A DNA stretch of 64,000 nt from GCA-002708145 sp045562755 (GTDB lineage Bacteria > Chloroflexota > Dehalococcoidia > Lucifugimonadales > Lucifugimonadaceae): the NCBI GenBank assembly GCA_045562755.1, contig JBJKVF010000006.1, positions 806,001 to 870,000 of the forward strand, read 5' to 3'. The position numbers and the translations under genes were made by a program. Below, one piece after another: positions 18,306-27,588 of the stretch (positions within the stretch are counted from its first letter, which is position 1; each line of letters starts with the position of its first letter). The notes below the pieces were generated by a model, which was not told the origin of the DNA, did not search any database, and worked only from the letters and a program-made list of their open reading frames with translations.

Positions 18306-19133
18306 TTAAGAGTTCGAAAAATAATTCCCTAATACTTTGAATATTGAACAATTTTTGCTTATTTCATTAATACATTCTTGGACATTAGGTTGAAAAATAT
18401 TACCATTAAAATCAATTAAAAAAATATACTTTCCAATTCCATCTCCAGTTGGTCTAGATTCTATTTTTGAAAGATTGATTTTTCTGTCTGCAAATGATTT
18501 AAATACACTAAATAAAAGTCCTGGGGCATCAGGCCGATCAAATGCAAAAGCTATTGATACTTTATCATGAGATTTCTTGTGACTTTCATGATTTGAAAGG
18601 GTTACAAATCTAGTAACATTATTTTTTCTATCTTGAATATTTTGTTCAATAATTTTAAGATTAAAAATTTCAGCTGCTCTTTTTGGTCCAACGGCAACGG
18701 AATTATTATCATTATTATTATGTATATCTTTTATAGCTTTTGCAGTACTAGTGGTAAATATTTGCTTTGTATTTGGCATATTTTTATGTATAAACTCCCT
18801 ACATTGAGTTAATGCTTCTTCTTTAGATGTAATAATTTCTATTTGGTCATAATCAATACATTTTTTCCCTATTAAGCATAAATTTATTTGCATATATTGT
18901 TCATGAATTATATGAGCTTTTTTTGAGTTGATAAGATAATCAATAATTTCAATTACCGTACCATGTAATGAATTTTCAATTGGAACTACTATTTCATCAA
19001 TAGAATGATTTTCTAAAGCTTCAGTTAGATGCAAGAGGGAGGAAAATTCTATTCTGTTTTCATTACTTGCATAATTGTATGCAGCTTCATCAGTGAATGT
19101 TCCTTTTGGACCTAGATAACCTATGTTTTTCAT
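18306..19133 (-). CDS. pheA: Prephenate dehydratase
   Basis: A 275-residue monofunctional enzyme that turns prephenate into phenylpyruvate for phenylalanine synthesis. It begins IGYLGPKGTFTDEAA, has IVVPIENSLHGTV, the catalytic-site TTSTAKA and NVTRFVTLS, and ends with an ACT domain marked ESRPTGDGIGKYIFL that binds phenylalanine. There is no chorismate mutase domain. It sits two bases after an RCK-protein gene and appears to be the last gene of the trkA-like operon, an unusual partner. Confidence 0.92.
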   Translation of the reverse strand: MKNIGYLGPKGTFTDEAAYNYASNENRIEFSSLLHLTEALENHSIDEIVVPIENSLHGTVIEIIDYLINSKKAHIIHEQYMQINLCLIGKKCIDYDQIEIITSKEEALTQCREFIHKNMPNTKQIFTTSTAKAIKDIHNNNDNNSVAVGPKRAAEIFNLKIIEQNIQDRKNNVTRFVTLSNHESHKKSHDKVSIAFAFDRPDAPGLLFSVFKSFADRKINLSKIESRPTGDGIGKYIFLIDFNGNIFQPNVQECINEISKNCSIFKVLGNYFSNS

Positions 19134-19135
19134 AT

Positions 19136-19810
19136 TTACCTCAATTCAGTTAATAAATTCCATACTTCATTTATAGCATTTAAGTTTGTAATTAATATTA
19201 TCTCATCACCTGAATTAATTGTTGTATTATCATTAATTACTTTATTTTTACCATCTATGTCTATTATCAATACAATACTACACCCGTACGGAAGTATAAG
19301 CTCCGTAATTAATTTGTTACTTACTACTCCCGAGCTTGGAATTTTAATAGAAATTAATTCCTGGCTATTAGGCAAAGGCATTAATCTTATTATTGGATGA
19401 GATGGTATGGCATTCGCAATATATGAAACTACAAGATCAACCTGATTAGCTATTATATCTACATCATTAATTTCGAATAATTCGTGATTTTTCGGTTCAT
19501 TTACAATAGCTATACATTTAAAGTTGTCATTATCAACCATTATATTTTTTGCAATCTGACATACAGTTAAGTTAATGGAATCAGAACTAGAAACAGCAAT
19601 TAATCTTTCCGCTCTTTGAATGCCAATTTCGATCAATGAATTTTTATTAGACACATCTATGTGCTCCCCAATTGATGAACCTTGTTTTTCTTGTAGCATT
19701 TTTATTTTTTCAAAGTTATTATCTATAACAAATACTTCATGACCTTGGCTATTAAGCGAATATGATAGTTCAGGTGTAATATTTTCAACACCAACTATTA
19801 TTATGTACAA
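19136..19810 (-). CDS. TrkA/RCK-like regulatory protein with altered nucleotide loop
   Basis: A 224-residue protein with an N-terminal Rossmann (TrkA_N) fold and a C-terminal TrkA_C (RCK_C) domain ending GDEIILITNLNAINEVW. RCK proteins gate potassium channels or transporters by binding NAD(H), ATP or c-di-AMP. Here the glycine-rich loop that should read GxGxxG is VGVENITPEL, so dinucleotide binding is doubtful. It lies one base after the 136-residue gene and two bases before pheA. No potassium-channel membrane subunit gene is in the window. Confidence 0.75.
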   Translation of the reverse strand: MYIIIVGVENITPELSYSLNSQGHEVFVIDNNFEKIKMLQEKQGSSIGEHIDVSNKNSLIEIGIQRAERLIAVSSSDSINLTVCQIAKNIMVDNDNFKCIAIVNEPKNHELFEINDVDIIANQVDLVVSYIANAIPSHPIIRLMPLPNSQELISIKIPSSGVVSNKLITELILPYGCSIVLIIDIDGKNKVINDNTTINSGDEIILITNLNAINEVWNLLTELR

Positions 19811-19811
19811 A

Positions 19812-20222
19812 TTATTGCTCCTGAGAAATTGTCTTCATTAGTAAATTGTTTATAACATTATTAACATTAATCACGGTAATATCATCATTATTTTTATAAA
19901 GATCTAATAATGAATCATCTGATACTAGTATAAATATCTTAATATTTTCATTTTTATTTAATATATTTTGCGCAATAATATTATTCTCATAATTATTATC
20001 AAAGTTGCAGATTATGATATCTTTAGCCTCAAAATTTATATTTAGAAGATAAGTAATTAAATCATTATTTACATCATAAATGTTAATATTTTTATGTAAA
20101 TTATTACTCAAATGTTGAATTTTATCAGACAATAATATTATTTCGTATTTTTCTGATTCATCAGATAAAAAATTGGCTAAATCTATAGTCAATTTATTAA
20201 TATTTGTAATAACTATTTTCAT
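19812..20222 (-). CDS. Degenerate TrkA_N-like (Rossmann) protein without RCK_C domain
   Basis: A 136-residue, Asn/Ile-rich protein. The beginning MKIVITNINKLTIDLANFL followed by EIILLSDK has the beta-alpha-beta layout of TrkA_N domains but has lost the glycine-rich loop, and the C-terminal RCK domain is absent. It overlaps the UspA-like gene by four bases (ATGA), so it is translated as part of the operon. It could be a decaying paralogue or a partner subunit. The family call rests on layout and context only. Confidence 0.5.
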   Translation of the reverse strand: MKIVITNINKLTIDLANFLSDESEKYEIILLSDKIQHLSNNLHKNINIYDVNNDLITYLLNINFEAKDIIICNFDNNYENNIIAQNILNKNENIKIFILVSDDSLLDLYKNNDDITVINVNNVINNLLMKTISQEQ

Positions 20223-20641
20223 TTGCTCTTATTATAAAAGAATACTACTTCACAATTTGCATTTTCAAAAATGTACTTTATATCTTCCTCAAGAAAAAAT
20301 TTTTCATAATCATAATTTTTATTTTGTCCTAAGTAAATTATATCTGGATTAATTAAATTTGATTCATATATAATCGCAGATCCAATATTTCTTGACTGAA
20401 GAAGTTGAGTTTCGACACTATTTTTAGGTAATTTAGCTGTTTGAGTAGCTTCATCTAGATAATTTTCTCCTTCTTCAACAAGATTTTCTACTTCTGCATC
20501 AACAGAGACATCCATTTTCATTTTTATAACATAAATTAAGTACAAAACTCCTCCATGATTTCTTATAATTTCTGAAGCATTTTGAATCATGTTATTGCTT
20601 TCATGATATTTACTAATTAATAAAACAATTTTTTTAGACAT
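20219..20641 (-). CDS. Universal stress protein (UspA)-like
   Basis: A 140-residue protein with the UspA fold order: KKIVLLISKYHESNNMIQNA, then HGGVLYLIYVI, and later NPDIIYLGQN. The ATP-binding GxxGxxxxxxxxxS/T motif of classical Usp is not evident, so it may be an adenosine-nucleotide-free form. Usp domains often accompany potassium and ion transporters as energy or c-di-AMP sensors. It is two bases downstream of the intact TrkA gene. Confidence 0.6.
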   Translation of the reverse strand: MSKKIVLLISKYHESNNMIQNASEIIRNHGGVLYLIYVIKMKMDVSVDAEVENLVEEGENYLDEATQTAKLPKNSVETQLLQSRNIGSAIIYESNLINPDIIYLGQNKNYDYEKFFLEEDIKYIFENANCEVVFFYNKSK

Positions 20642-20643
20642 AA

Positions 20644-21309
20644 CTAATCAATTAATTTTGAAATATGTTCATCTAAGCCAGAGACAATAATTTCATCTCC
20701 TTCTTTGATTTTTTCACCTGAATCAGGACTTAGGATTATGTTATCTCCTCTTTTTAATACAATTATTGATACACCATATTTATCTCTAACATTAGTAAAA
20801 CCAGCTTCCTTCAGAGTCATTTCTACAAATCTTTCAGGTACTGAGAGTTTGTTGATTCCATAGGTAGGAGCTATTTGCATATATTCTTCAACATCTGGAT
20901 TAAATAGATTATGAGCAAGTTGTACACCCATTTCTTCTTCTGCATAAATAACTCTATCGCAACCAATTAACTCTAAGGCACTTCCGTGAAGTCTAGTACT
21001 GGCCCTTGAAACAACAGTGTCAATTTTCATAGTTTCTTTTAGTAAAACACTCACCATAATACTTGATTCTATGTTTGTACCTATTCCTACTACTCCTATA
21101 TTGAAATTTTGCACTCCCAATTCACGCAACACAGATTCCTGTGTAGCATCTCCAGTAACTGGATAAGTTACTTCGCCCATCATTGATTGGACTCTTATTT
21201 CTTGCTTATCAATAGCTAGTACATCATGACCTAATTGATAAAGGGTTCTAGCAACGTTACTGCCAAACCTTCCAAGGCCTACTACAATTATTTGAGAATT
21301 TTCCTTCAT
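20644..21309 (-). CDS. TrkA/KtrA family potassium uptake regulatory protein
   Basis: A 221-residue RCK protein. The N-terminal dinucleotide fold is intact (VVGLGRFGSNVARTL, GxGxxG) with GDATQESVL and VVGIGTNIESSI, and the C-terminal RCK_C domain ends EGDEIIVSGLDEHI. It matches KtrA, the cytosolic gating ring of Ktr potassium uptake. It is the first gene of an operon that continues with a UspA-like protein, two altered RCK-like proteins and pheA. The KtrB/TrkH membrane partner must be encoded elsewhere. Confidence 0.85.
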   Translation of the reverse strand: MKENSQIIVVGLGRFGSNVARTLYQLGHDVLAIDKQEIRVQSMMGEVTYPVTGDATQESVLRELGVQNFNIGVVGIGTNIESSIMVSVLLKETMKIDTVVSRASTRLHGSALELIGCDRVIYAEEEMGVQLAHNLFNPDVEEYMQIAPTYGINKLSVPERFVEMTLKEAGFTNVRDKYGVSIIVLKRGDNIILSPDSGEKIKEGDEIIVSGLDEHISKLID

Positions 21310-21321
21310 AATATTTTCTAA

Positions 21322-21353
21322 TTACACGGTATCGTAGATAATTTTACACGGTA
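21322..21353. repeat. Two 10-base direct repeats in the trkA / metF-like divergent spacer
   Basis: TTACACGGTA occurs at 21322-21331 and again at 21344-21353, 22 bases apart (about two helical turns). The repeats lie just upstream of the KtrA-like start in a 198-base divergent spacer. This spacing suits binding of a dimeric regulator on one DNA face. No matching regulator was identified. Confidence 0.45.
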
Positions 21354-21507
21354 AAGTAACTTTTATGGCTGGTTTTGGGAGTAAAAGCTATAGATACAGT
21401 ACAAAATAAGTATTTTTATATTTATATATACGTTTTAGTGTATTTTTATCACATATTAAATATAAACTATTATTATTACCCATAAATATTTAATATTGAA
21501 TATAAAA

Positions 21508-22284
21508 ATGCTAAATACTCTTGAAATAGTTCCAAAACAGTGGGAAAAAATTTTGTCATTACCCAAAAATATGTTTGGCGATGTTTACCTTGCATTCATC
21601 CCAGGTGACCCTATAGAAAAAATTATTTCATCTTGTGAAAATCTAATAAACAAAGGGTTTAGTGTAGTGCCACATGTGCCAGCGAGAAATTTTAAAAATT
21701 TAAAAGAGTTAGAATTTTTTTTATTAGAATTAAATAAATTAAATGTCAAAAAGATTTTAGCTATTGGGGGAAGTTCTAATCAAAAAAATACAGTTTTTAA
21801 TTCAACATATGAAATTTTTCAAACAGATATTTTTGAAGATTTAGGCTTTGAACAAATTAATATTGCCGGACATCCTGAAGGAAATCTATATGATAGTGAA
21901 TCTGATTTAAATTTATTGAAAAAACTAGATTGGTTAGTAAGAAAAAATTTCAAGTGTAATATAATTACTCAGTGGACTTTTAATTCAAATCAAACTAATG
22001 AGTGGATAGAAAAAATAAAAAAAGAAATATCAAATATTTCGATCAATTCTGAAATTCATTTAGGAATTGCTGGACCTGCAAAATTTACTACACTATTAAA
22101 CTATGCAAAAGTATGCGGGGTTTCTGCCTCTAGTATAATTGCAAAAAATAAAGGATTGGGTTTGACAAAATTAATAAGACACAACCCAAAAGATATTATT
22201 AACGCGGCAAATGGGTACGATAATTTACATTTTTTTCCTTTTGGTGGTATTAATGAATTAGTTAATTGGAAAAGAACCATATAA
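21508..22284 (+). CDS. Methylenetetrahydrofolate reductase-like protein
   Basis: About 258 residues in the MetF TIM-barrel family. Marks are VPHVPARNF, KILAIGGSS, the GHPEGN loop and IITQWTFNS, which correspond to the folate/FAD site segments of MTHFR. It is shorter and more divergent than canonical MetF. The likely start is ATG 21508; TTG 21496 would add four residues. It is followed after one base by a pterin-binding methyltransferase gene, so the pair probably acts in tetrahydrofolate one-carbon transfer, perhaps in catabolic demethylation. Confidence 0.75.
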   Translation: MLNTLEIVPKQWEKILSLPKNMFGDVYLAFIPGDPIEKIISSCENLINKGFSVVPHVPARNFKNLKELEFFLLELNKLNVKKILAIGGSSNQKNTVFNSTYEIFQTDIFEDLGFEQINIAGHPEGNLYDSESDLNLLKKLDWLVRKNFKCNIITQWTFNSNQTNEWIEKIKKEISNISINSEIHLGIAGPAKFTTLLNYAKVCGVSASSIIAKNKGLGLTKLIRHNPKDIINAANGYDNLHFFPFGGINELVNWKRTI

Positions 22285-22285
22285 G

Positions 22286-23299
22286 ATGAAATTTACTATA
22301 ATAGGCGAAAATATACATACAACTAGAGTGGTAAAAAGAAAAGGTATAAAATCCTATACTTTTGATGATGGAAAGGAAGCAATAAAATATAAAAGTTCAG
22401 ATGGAGTTAAGTATGTGATAATCCCTGATAATTTTTATGAAACTCAACCATTTCAACAAGGAAATATAAAACATTTTTTAATAGCATTGTGGAAATGTTT
22501 ATATGAGCCTGAAGGTTTTAATGAGGGTGCTGATTATATTAAACATGAAGTAAAAAATCAGATAAATCATGGTGCAGATTACCTTGATATAAATATAGAT
22601 GAGTTTTCATATAAGCTTGACGAACAAAAAAAAGCTATGTCTTGGATTGTAAAATTTATCGAAAAATTTACTACTAAGCCACTATGTATAGACTCTTCTA
22701 ATCCTGAGATTATTGAAGAAGGGTTAATGAATTATTCAAGAAAACATGGTGACGCTATGTTAAATTCGATTGCGTTGGAGAGACCTGAAACTATAAATTT
22801 AGCAAAAAAATACCAGGCTAAAGTTATTGTATCTGCTGCGAGTGAGATCGGTATGCCTGAAGATGAACATCAAAGAATGGATAATATAGTTAGGATTGTT
22901 GATATGTGCGTTAGTAATGGAATAAATCTTGAAAAAATATTTGTTGATCCATTAATTTTTCCTGTAGCTGTTGATTCAAAATATCCTGGTCATATTTTTA
23001 GAACAATTAGGTTGATAAGAAAGGAATACGGAGATAAAATTCATATAACTGGTGGAATAAGTAATGTTTCTTTTGGAATTCCTAATAGAAAATTAATTAA
23101 TCATGTATTTTTAAATTTATGTTTAGTTGAAGGTCTTGATTCTGGAATTATTGACCCCCTTACAATGTCTATAGAATCAGCAATGAAAATTAATAAAAAA
23201 GATCATTCGGTAGTTTTGGCCTTAGATTTACTAAATGGTAAAGATGAATTTGCAATGAACTACATTAGTAATTATAGATCTGGTAAATTACAGTTTTGA
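22286..23299 (+). CDS. Pterin-binding (DHPS-fold) methyltransferase, AcsE/MetH-domain-like
   Basis: A 337-residue protein with a pterin-binding TIM barrel. It has NHGADYLDINIDEF, KPLCIDSSNPEIIEEGL, the LNSIALE segment and ITGGISNVSFGIPNRKLIN, as in methyl-THF:corrinoid methyltransferases (AcsE, MtrH, MetH middle domain). No corrinoid-binding or SAM domain is fused. Paired with the MetF-like gene, it may move methyl groups between a corrinoid protein and THF. The residues 1-70, before the barrel, are an extension without known match. Its corrinoid partner is not in the window. Confidence 0.75.
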   Translation: MKFTIIGENIHTTRVVKRKGIKSYTFDDGKEAIKYKSSDGVKYVIIPDNFYETQPFQQGNIKHFLIALWKCLYEPEGFNEGADYIKHEVKNQINHGADYLDINIDEFSYKLDEQKKAMSWIVKFIEKFTTKPLCIDSSNPEIIEEGLMNYSRKHGDAMLNSIALERPETINLAKKYQAKVIVSAASEIGMPEDEHQRMDNIVRIVDMCVSNGINLEKIFVDPLIFPVAVDSKYPGHIFRTIRLIRKEYGDKIHITGGISNVSFGIPNRKLINHVFLNLCLVEGLDSGIIDPLTMSIESAMKINKKDHSVVLALDLLNGKDEFAMNYISNYRSGKLQF

Positions 23300-23332
23300 A
23301 CAATATATACTATAAGTGATAAAATAGTAATA

Positions 23333-24265
23333 ATGTTTGTATTTATAGTCAAATTACTTAAATTTGTTCTTAGTGTTTTAAACGAATTTTTACATAAAAA
23401 TGGTGCATCTTTATCTGCATCAATATCTTTTTATACTTTTTTTTCTCTTTTCCCTCTTTTACTGGGTTTAATAGCTGTTTTTTCTCTAGTAGGCCCTGGA
23501 ATAGATGGTATGGAAGAAAAATTAATTGAGGCACTAAGAGAGCAAATTCCAGTTCTTGCTGAAGCTGATGACGAATTTTTGGGGAATTTTTTTGAAAGTA
23601 TTTCAAAAGGCAGGGGAGTGGGTAGTGTTATTGCAATTATAGGTTTATTTTGGGTTTCTCAACAAGTTTTTAGTTCCATAAGAAAAAATATAAATATAAT
23701 TTGGGGTATAGATAAAACGAGACCTTTTTTGAAAGAAAGAATTATAGATTTAGCATTGATGTTTGGTGCATCAACCCTTTTATTAGTATCAGTATTTACA
23801 TCTGGGTTTTTAGTTTTTATAGAAGATCTAACCAAAATTATCCTACCTGAAACTCCTGATATTGTTCCAGTGTTATGGAAACAATTAGCATTATTTCTTC
23901 CTTGGATATTCACATATATTGTTTTCTTAGTTTTATATTGGTGGCTACCAAATGTAAAGGTAAGATTTAAGGAAGTCTGGCTCACCTCTTTATTAGGTGC
24001 AATAGCTTTTGAAATATCAAAATTTGTATTTATTTTTTATCTTAGAAACATGAGTGGAATGGCTTCAAATATTTATGGAGGTGTAAGTACAATAATTGTT
24101 CTGATGATTTTTATATATGTTTCTTCAATAATTTTATTGGTTGGGGCGATGTTAACTATGAGGTATTCATATTACTTATCTAATTTAGAACAAAAAAATC
24201 AAAACGAAAAATTATCTAAAAATTTACAAAGGATTCGTTCAACATCTTCGATGATTAATTTTTAG
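23333..24265 (+). CDS. YihY/BrkB family inner membrane protein
   Basis: A 310-residue protein with six predicted transmembrane segments. Family marks are NGASLSASISFYTFFSLFP near residue 22, GLFWVSQQVFSSIRKNINII and WWLPNVKVRFKEVW. These are the standard stretches of the YihY/BrkB (formerly ribonuclease BN) family. Function is unsettled; it is not an RNase. Its stop shares the tetramer TTAG (24262-24265) with the convergent ileS stop. Confidence 0.85.
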   Translation: MFVFIVKLLKFVLSVLNEFLHKNGASLSASISFYTFFSLFPLLLGLIAVFSLVGPGIDGMEEKLIEALREQIPVLAEADDEFLGNFFESISKGRGVGSVIAIIGLFWVSQQVFSSIRKNINIIWGIDKTRPFLKERIIDLALMFGASTLLLVSVFTSGFLVFIEDLTKIILPETPDIVPVLWKQLALFLPWIFTYIVFLVLYWWLPNVKVRFKEVWLTSLLGAIAFEISKFVFIFYLRNMSGMASNIYGGVSTIIVLMIFIYVSSIILLVGAMLTMRYSYYLSNLEQKNQNEKLSKNLQRIRSTSSMINF

Positions 24266-27200
24266 TTTTTAGTATTTATATCTAATTTGATGTATAAGTT
24301 GTTAGAGATTGGTATTTGCTCTTTGGAGTTAACTTCACAAAAGGTTAATTTCTCAGCTAGTGAATTAATTTTTATATAATCTTCATGAATTTCAACAGCT
24401 TTTTTAATTTCTTCATTACCATTTATATTACATACGATTTTATCTGAAACATCTAAGTTTTTTTCTTTTCTAGCATTTTGTATAGCGCGTAAAATATCCC
24501 TGGCTATTCCTTCAATTTCCAAATTTGTATCAATATTTAGATTAAGAGAAATTATAAATTTTCCATTATTTATTTCTCTATTATCTGTTCCAAATTTCGA
24601 TTCTTTTTCTAATATATATTCATCTTTTTCTAACTTATGATCTAATATAGATAATGTTTTATCATCGTTAAGTATCCAATTATCATTTTTAGCTGCAGAC
24701 ATATAGTCATTGATTTTTTTACCTAGTTTAGGTCCCATTTTTCTAAGATTTATTTTAACTTTTAAATTAAATAAAGAATCAGTATCATTATCTAAAATAA
24801 TTTTTTTTGTATTTACTTCATCTAAAATAAAATTTTCGTATTCTTTAATCCAATCAATATTTTCTCCAGCAATAGTAATTTCACTCAATGGCTGCCTAAC
24901 TCTAATATTATTAGATTTTCTAATTCCTAGTCCAGCAGATGATATTTCTCTTATAATATCCATTTTTTGTAAAAAATCTTCATTATCAGGAAAATCATTA
25001 GTGTCAGGCCAATTTTGTAAATGAACACTGTCTGAATTTGTTAATTTTGTAAAAATTTCTTCACTAACAAAAGGTAGTAATGGCGCTAATGCTTTTGTTG
25101 TATTTAGTAAAACTGTAAACAGAGTATCATAAGCATTTTTTGAATCATTGTCATCTGCATGTTTCCAAAATCTAGGCCTACTTCTTCTGATATACCAATT
25201 ATTTATTGAATCAATAAAATTAGGTACTAATTGACAAGCAGCTGCAATATCGTAATTAGCTAAGTTTTTTTCAATATTTCCAATCAATTCTCTTGTTTTT
25301 AATAAAGCATATGAATCTAGTGGATTTTCAGATGAATAATTTTCTTTAGCTTGTATATTTTCAGCATTTGCATAAAGACAAAAGAAATAAAATGCATTCC
25401 ATAATGGTGTAATTATAAGTCGCTGGGCATCTGAAATACCTCCACCATCCATATCAATTTGAAGATTGCCACCTTTAAGTATATTGGACGAAGAAAAGAA
25501 CCATCGTAGAGAATCTGCGCCAAATTTATTCCAAATAATTTCAGGTTCAGGGTAATTTCGTAATTTTTTTGAAAGTTTTAATCCATTAATATCTAGTACT
25601 ATTCCATGGCATATGCAGTTTTTAAAGGGAGGTTTGTCAAAAATAGCTGTACTAAGTACCATCATAGTATAAAACCAACCTCTAGTTTGACCAATATACT
25701 CAACAATAAAATCTGCTGGAAAGTGTGATTCAAACCATTGTTTGTTCTCAAAAGGGTAGTGAACCTGAGCAAATGGCATAGAACCAGACTCAAACCAACA
25801 ATCAAAAACTTCAGGAACTCTTTTCATTTTACTTTTACCTGAAGGATCATCTGGGTTTATTCTCGTTAATTGATCTATATTTGGTCTGTGTAGATTATCA
25901 GGTCTTACTCCAAAATCTTTTTCTATTTCGTCTAAACTCCCGTAAACATCAACTCTGGGATATTTAGGGTCATCTGACTTCCAAACCGGAATTGGGCATC
26001 CCCAAAATCTATTTCTACTAATTGACCAGTCTCTTGCACCCTCTAACCATTTACCAAAAGAACCATCTTTAATATGGTTTGGGATCCAATTTATTTCCTG
26101 GTTTAATTCCACCATTCTATTTTTAAATGATGAAACATTTACGTACCATGAATTTACAGATTTATATATTAAAGGCTGATCTGTTCTCCAACAATGTGGA
26201 TAATTATGAGAGTAGATTTCTTTTTTTATTAGTTGACTTTTATTTCTTAAGCTGTTAATAATTTTTTCATTAGAATCAAAAACATTCATTCCTTCATAAT
26301 CAGGCACTTCTTTAGTGAAATTTCCTTGATCATCTACCGGGCAAACTAGTTTGATATGATTTTTTTCACACACATTTTGGTCATCTTCACCGAAACCAGG
26401 TGCCATATGTACAATACCTGTACCTTCCTGGGTATTAACAAAGTCAGCTGATAAAATTCTAAAAGCATTATTTCTGTTTTTGAAATAAGGAAATAATGGT
26501 TTATAGGTTGAGTTAACTAAGTCTTTACCCATGAATTCCCTAACTATTGAAAATTCTGAAAGTTCCTTCTCGTATTTGTTTAGAATATTTGAAGCTAATA
26601 TATAGTTTTCTTTTCCCTTTGATAAATGTGTATATTTTATATCTTCTCCTACAGCGCAGGCTAGGTTTGATGGTAGAGTCCATGGAGTAGTTGTCCAAGC
26701 TAGAAAATACCATTTATTTTTTTTGTCTATAATTTTTGATGATAAAATTTCAAATTTAACTGTTACTGCGGTATCCTTTCTTTCTCTATATGCATCATCA
26801 AGCCTTGTTTCAAAATTAGATAGTGGAGTCTCAGCCTTCCATGAGTATGGCATAACTCTATCTTTTTCATAAATTAAATTTTTATTCCATAGTTGCTTAA
26901 ATGCCCATATTACCGATTCCATATAGTCTAGATCCATTGTTTTATAGTCATTTTCAAAATCAACCCATCTAGCCTGTCTCTCTACTGTACCTTCCCACAC
27001 TTTTGTAAATTTCATAACAGATTCTTTACAATGGTCATTAAAGTTTTTAACACCATAATCTGTAATTTGTTTACGCCCTGAAATACCTAATTCTTTTTCT
27101 GATTCCATTTCTGCTGGCAAACCGTGACAATCCCAACCAAATCTTCTCTCTACTTTTTTCCCCTTCATGGTTTGAAATCTAGGGATAATATCTTTTACAA

Positions 27201-27411
27201 ATCCTGTTAATAGATGTCCATAATGAGGAAGACCATTTGCAAATGGAGGACCGTCATAAAAAACGAATTCGTTAGCATCATCACGATTTGAAATAGACTT
27301 TTCAAACGTTAATTCTTCTTTCCATTTTTTTAAGATATTTTCTTCAATATTAGGGAATGAAGCTGATGATTCAATGATTGGATAAGGTGATTCAGATTTT
27401 TCAGATTGCAT
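24262..27411 (-). CDS. ileS: Isoleucyl-tRNA synthetase, type 2 (eukaryote-like)
   Basis: A 1049-residue class I synthetase. The HIGH motif is HYGH in GLPHYGHLLTGFVKD, RRFGWDCHGLPAEMESEKEL follows, EYIGQTRGWFYT marks the catalytic core, and the KMSKS loop reads LKLSKKLRNYPEPE. Length, the KLSKKL variant and the long C-terminal part without a clear zinc ribbon are typical of the type 2 IleS clade, which tends to be less sensitive to mupirocin. No T-box structure was seen in the 177-base upstream spacer. Confidence 0.93.
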   Translation of the reverse strand: MQSEKSESPYPIIESSASFPNIEENILKKWKEELTFEKSISNRDDANEFVFYDGPPFANGLPHYGHLLTGFVKDIIPRFQTMKGKKVERRFGWDCHGLPAEMESEKELGISGRKQITDYGVKNFNDHCKESVMKFTKVWEGTVERQARWVDFENDYKTMDLDYMESVIWAFKQLWNKNLIYEKDRVMPYSWKAETPLSNFETRLDDAYRERKDTAVTVKFEILSSKIIDKKNKWYFLAWTTTPWTLPSNLACAVGEDIKYTHLSKGKENYILASNILNKYEKELSEFSIVREFMGKDLVNSTYKPLFPYFKNRNNAFRILSADFVNTQEGTGIVHMAPGFGEDDQNVCEKNHIKLVCPVDDQGNFTKEVPDYEGMNVFDSNEKIINSLRNKSQLIKKEIYSHNYPHCWRTDQPLIYKSVNSWYVNVSSFKNRMVELNQEINWIPNHIKDGSFGKWLEGARDWSISRNRFWGCPIPVWKSDDPKYPRVDVYGSLDEIEKDFGVRPDNLHRPNIDQLTRINPDDPSGKSKMKRVPEVFDCWFESGSMPFAQVHYPFENKQWFESHFPADFIVEYIGQTRGWFYTMMVLSTAIFDKPPFKNCICHGIVLDINGLKLSKKLRNYPEPEIIWNKFGADSLRWFFSSSNILKGGNLQIDMDGGGISDAQRLIITPLWNAFYFFCLYANAENIQAKENYSSENPLDSYALLKTRELIGNIEKNLANYDIAAACQLVPNFIDSINNWYIRRSRPRFWKHADDNDSKNAYDTLFTVLLNTTKALAPLLPFVSEEIFTKLTNSDSVHLQNWPDTNDFPDNEDFLQKMDIIREISSAGLGIRKSNNIRVRQPLSEITIAGENIDWIKEYENFILDEVNTKKIILDNDTDSLFNLKVKINLRKMGPKLGKKINDYMSAAKNDNWILNDDKTLSILDHKLEKDEYILEKESKFGTDNREINNGKFIISLNLNIDTNLEIEGIARDILRAIQNARKEKNLDVSDKIVCNINGNEEIKKAVEIHEDYIKINSLAEKLTFCEVNSKEQIPISNNLYIKLDINTKN

Positions 27412-27588
27412 TGGTAATTAACTTTTCAAAATTTTAGTAAGCTATGTTTATTATATATGTACTTTTTATATTTTTTATTATATTTATAAAAAATTACCAT
27501 AATTCTCAATTAAAATTCTTGCTTATAAAATTAAAGCCGAGAAAAATATATAATATTATTACTAAATTATAAGAAATGGAGAAAATTT

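Noticed and set aside
27412..27588. T-box or other leader before ileS or the OCD gene
   Set aside because: No T-box motif or clear specifier stem was seen. The 177 bases are plain AT-rich spacer with an ordinary ribosome site before 27589.
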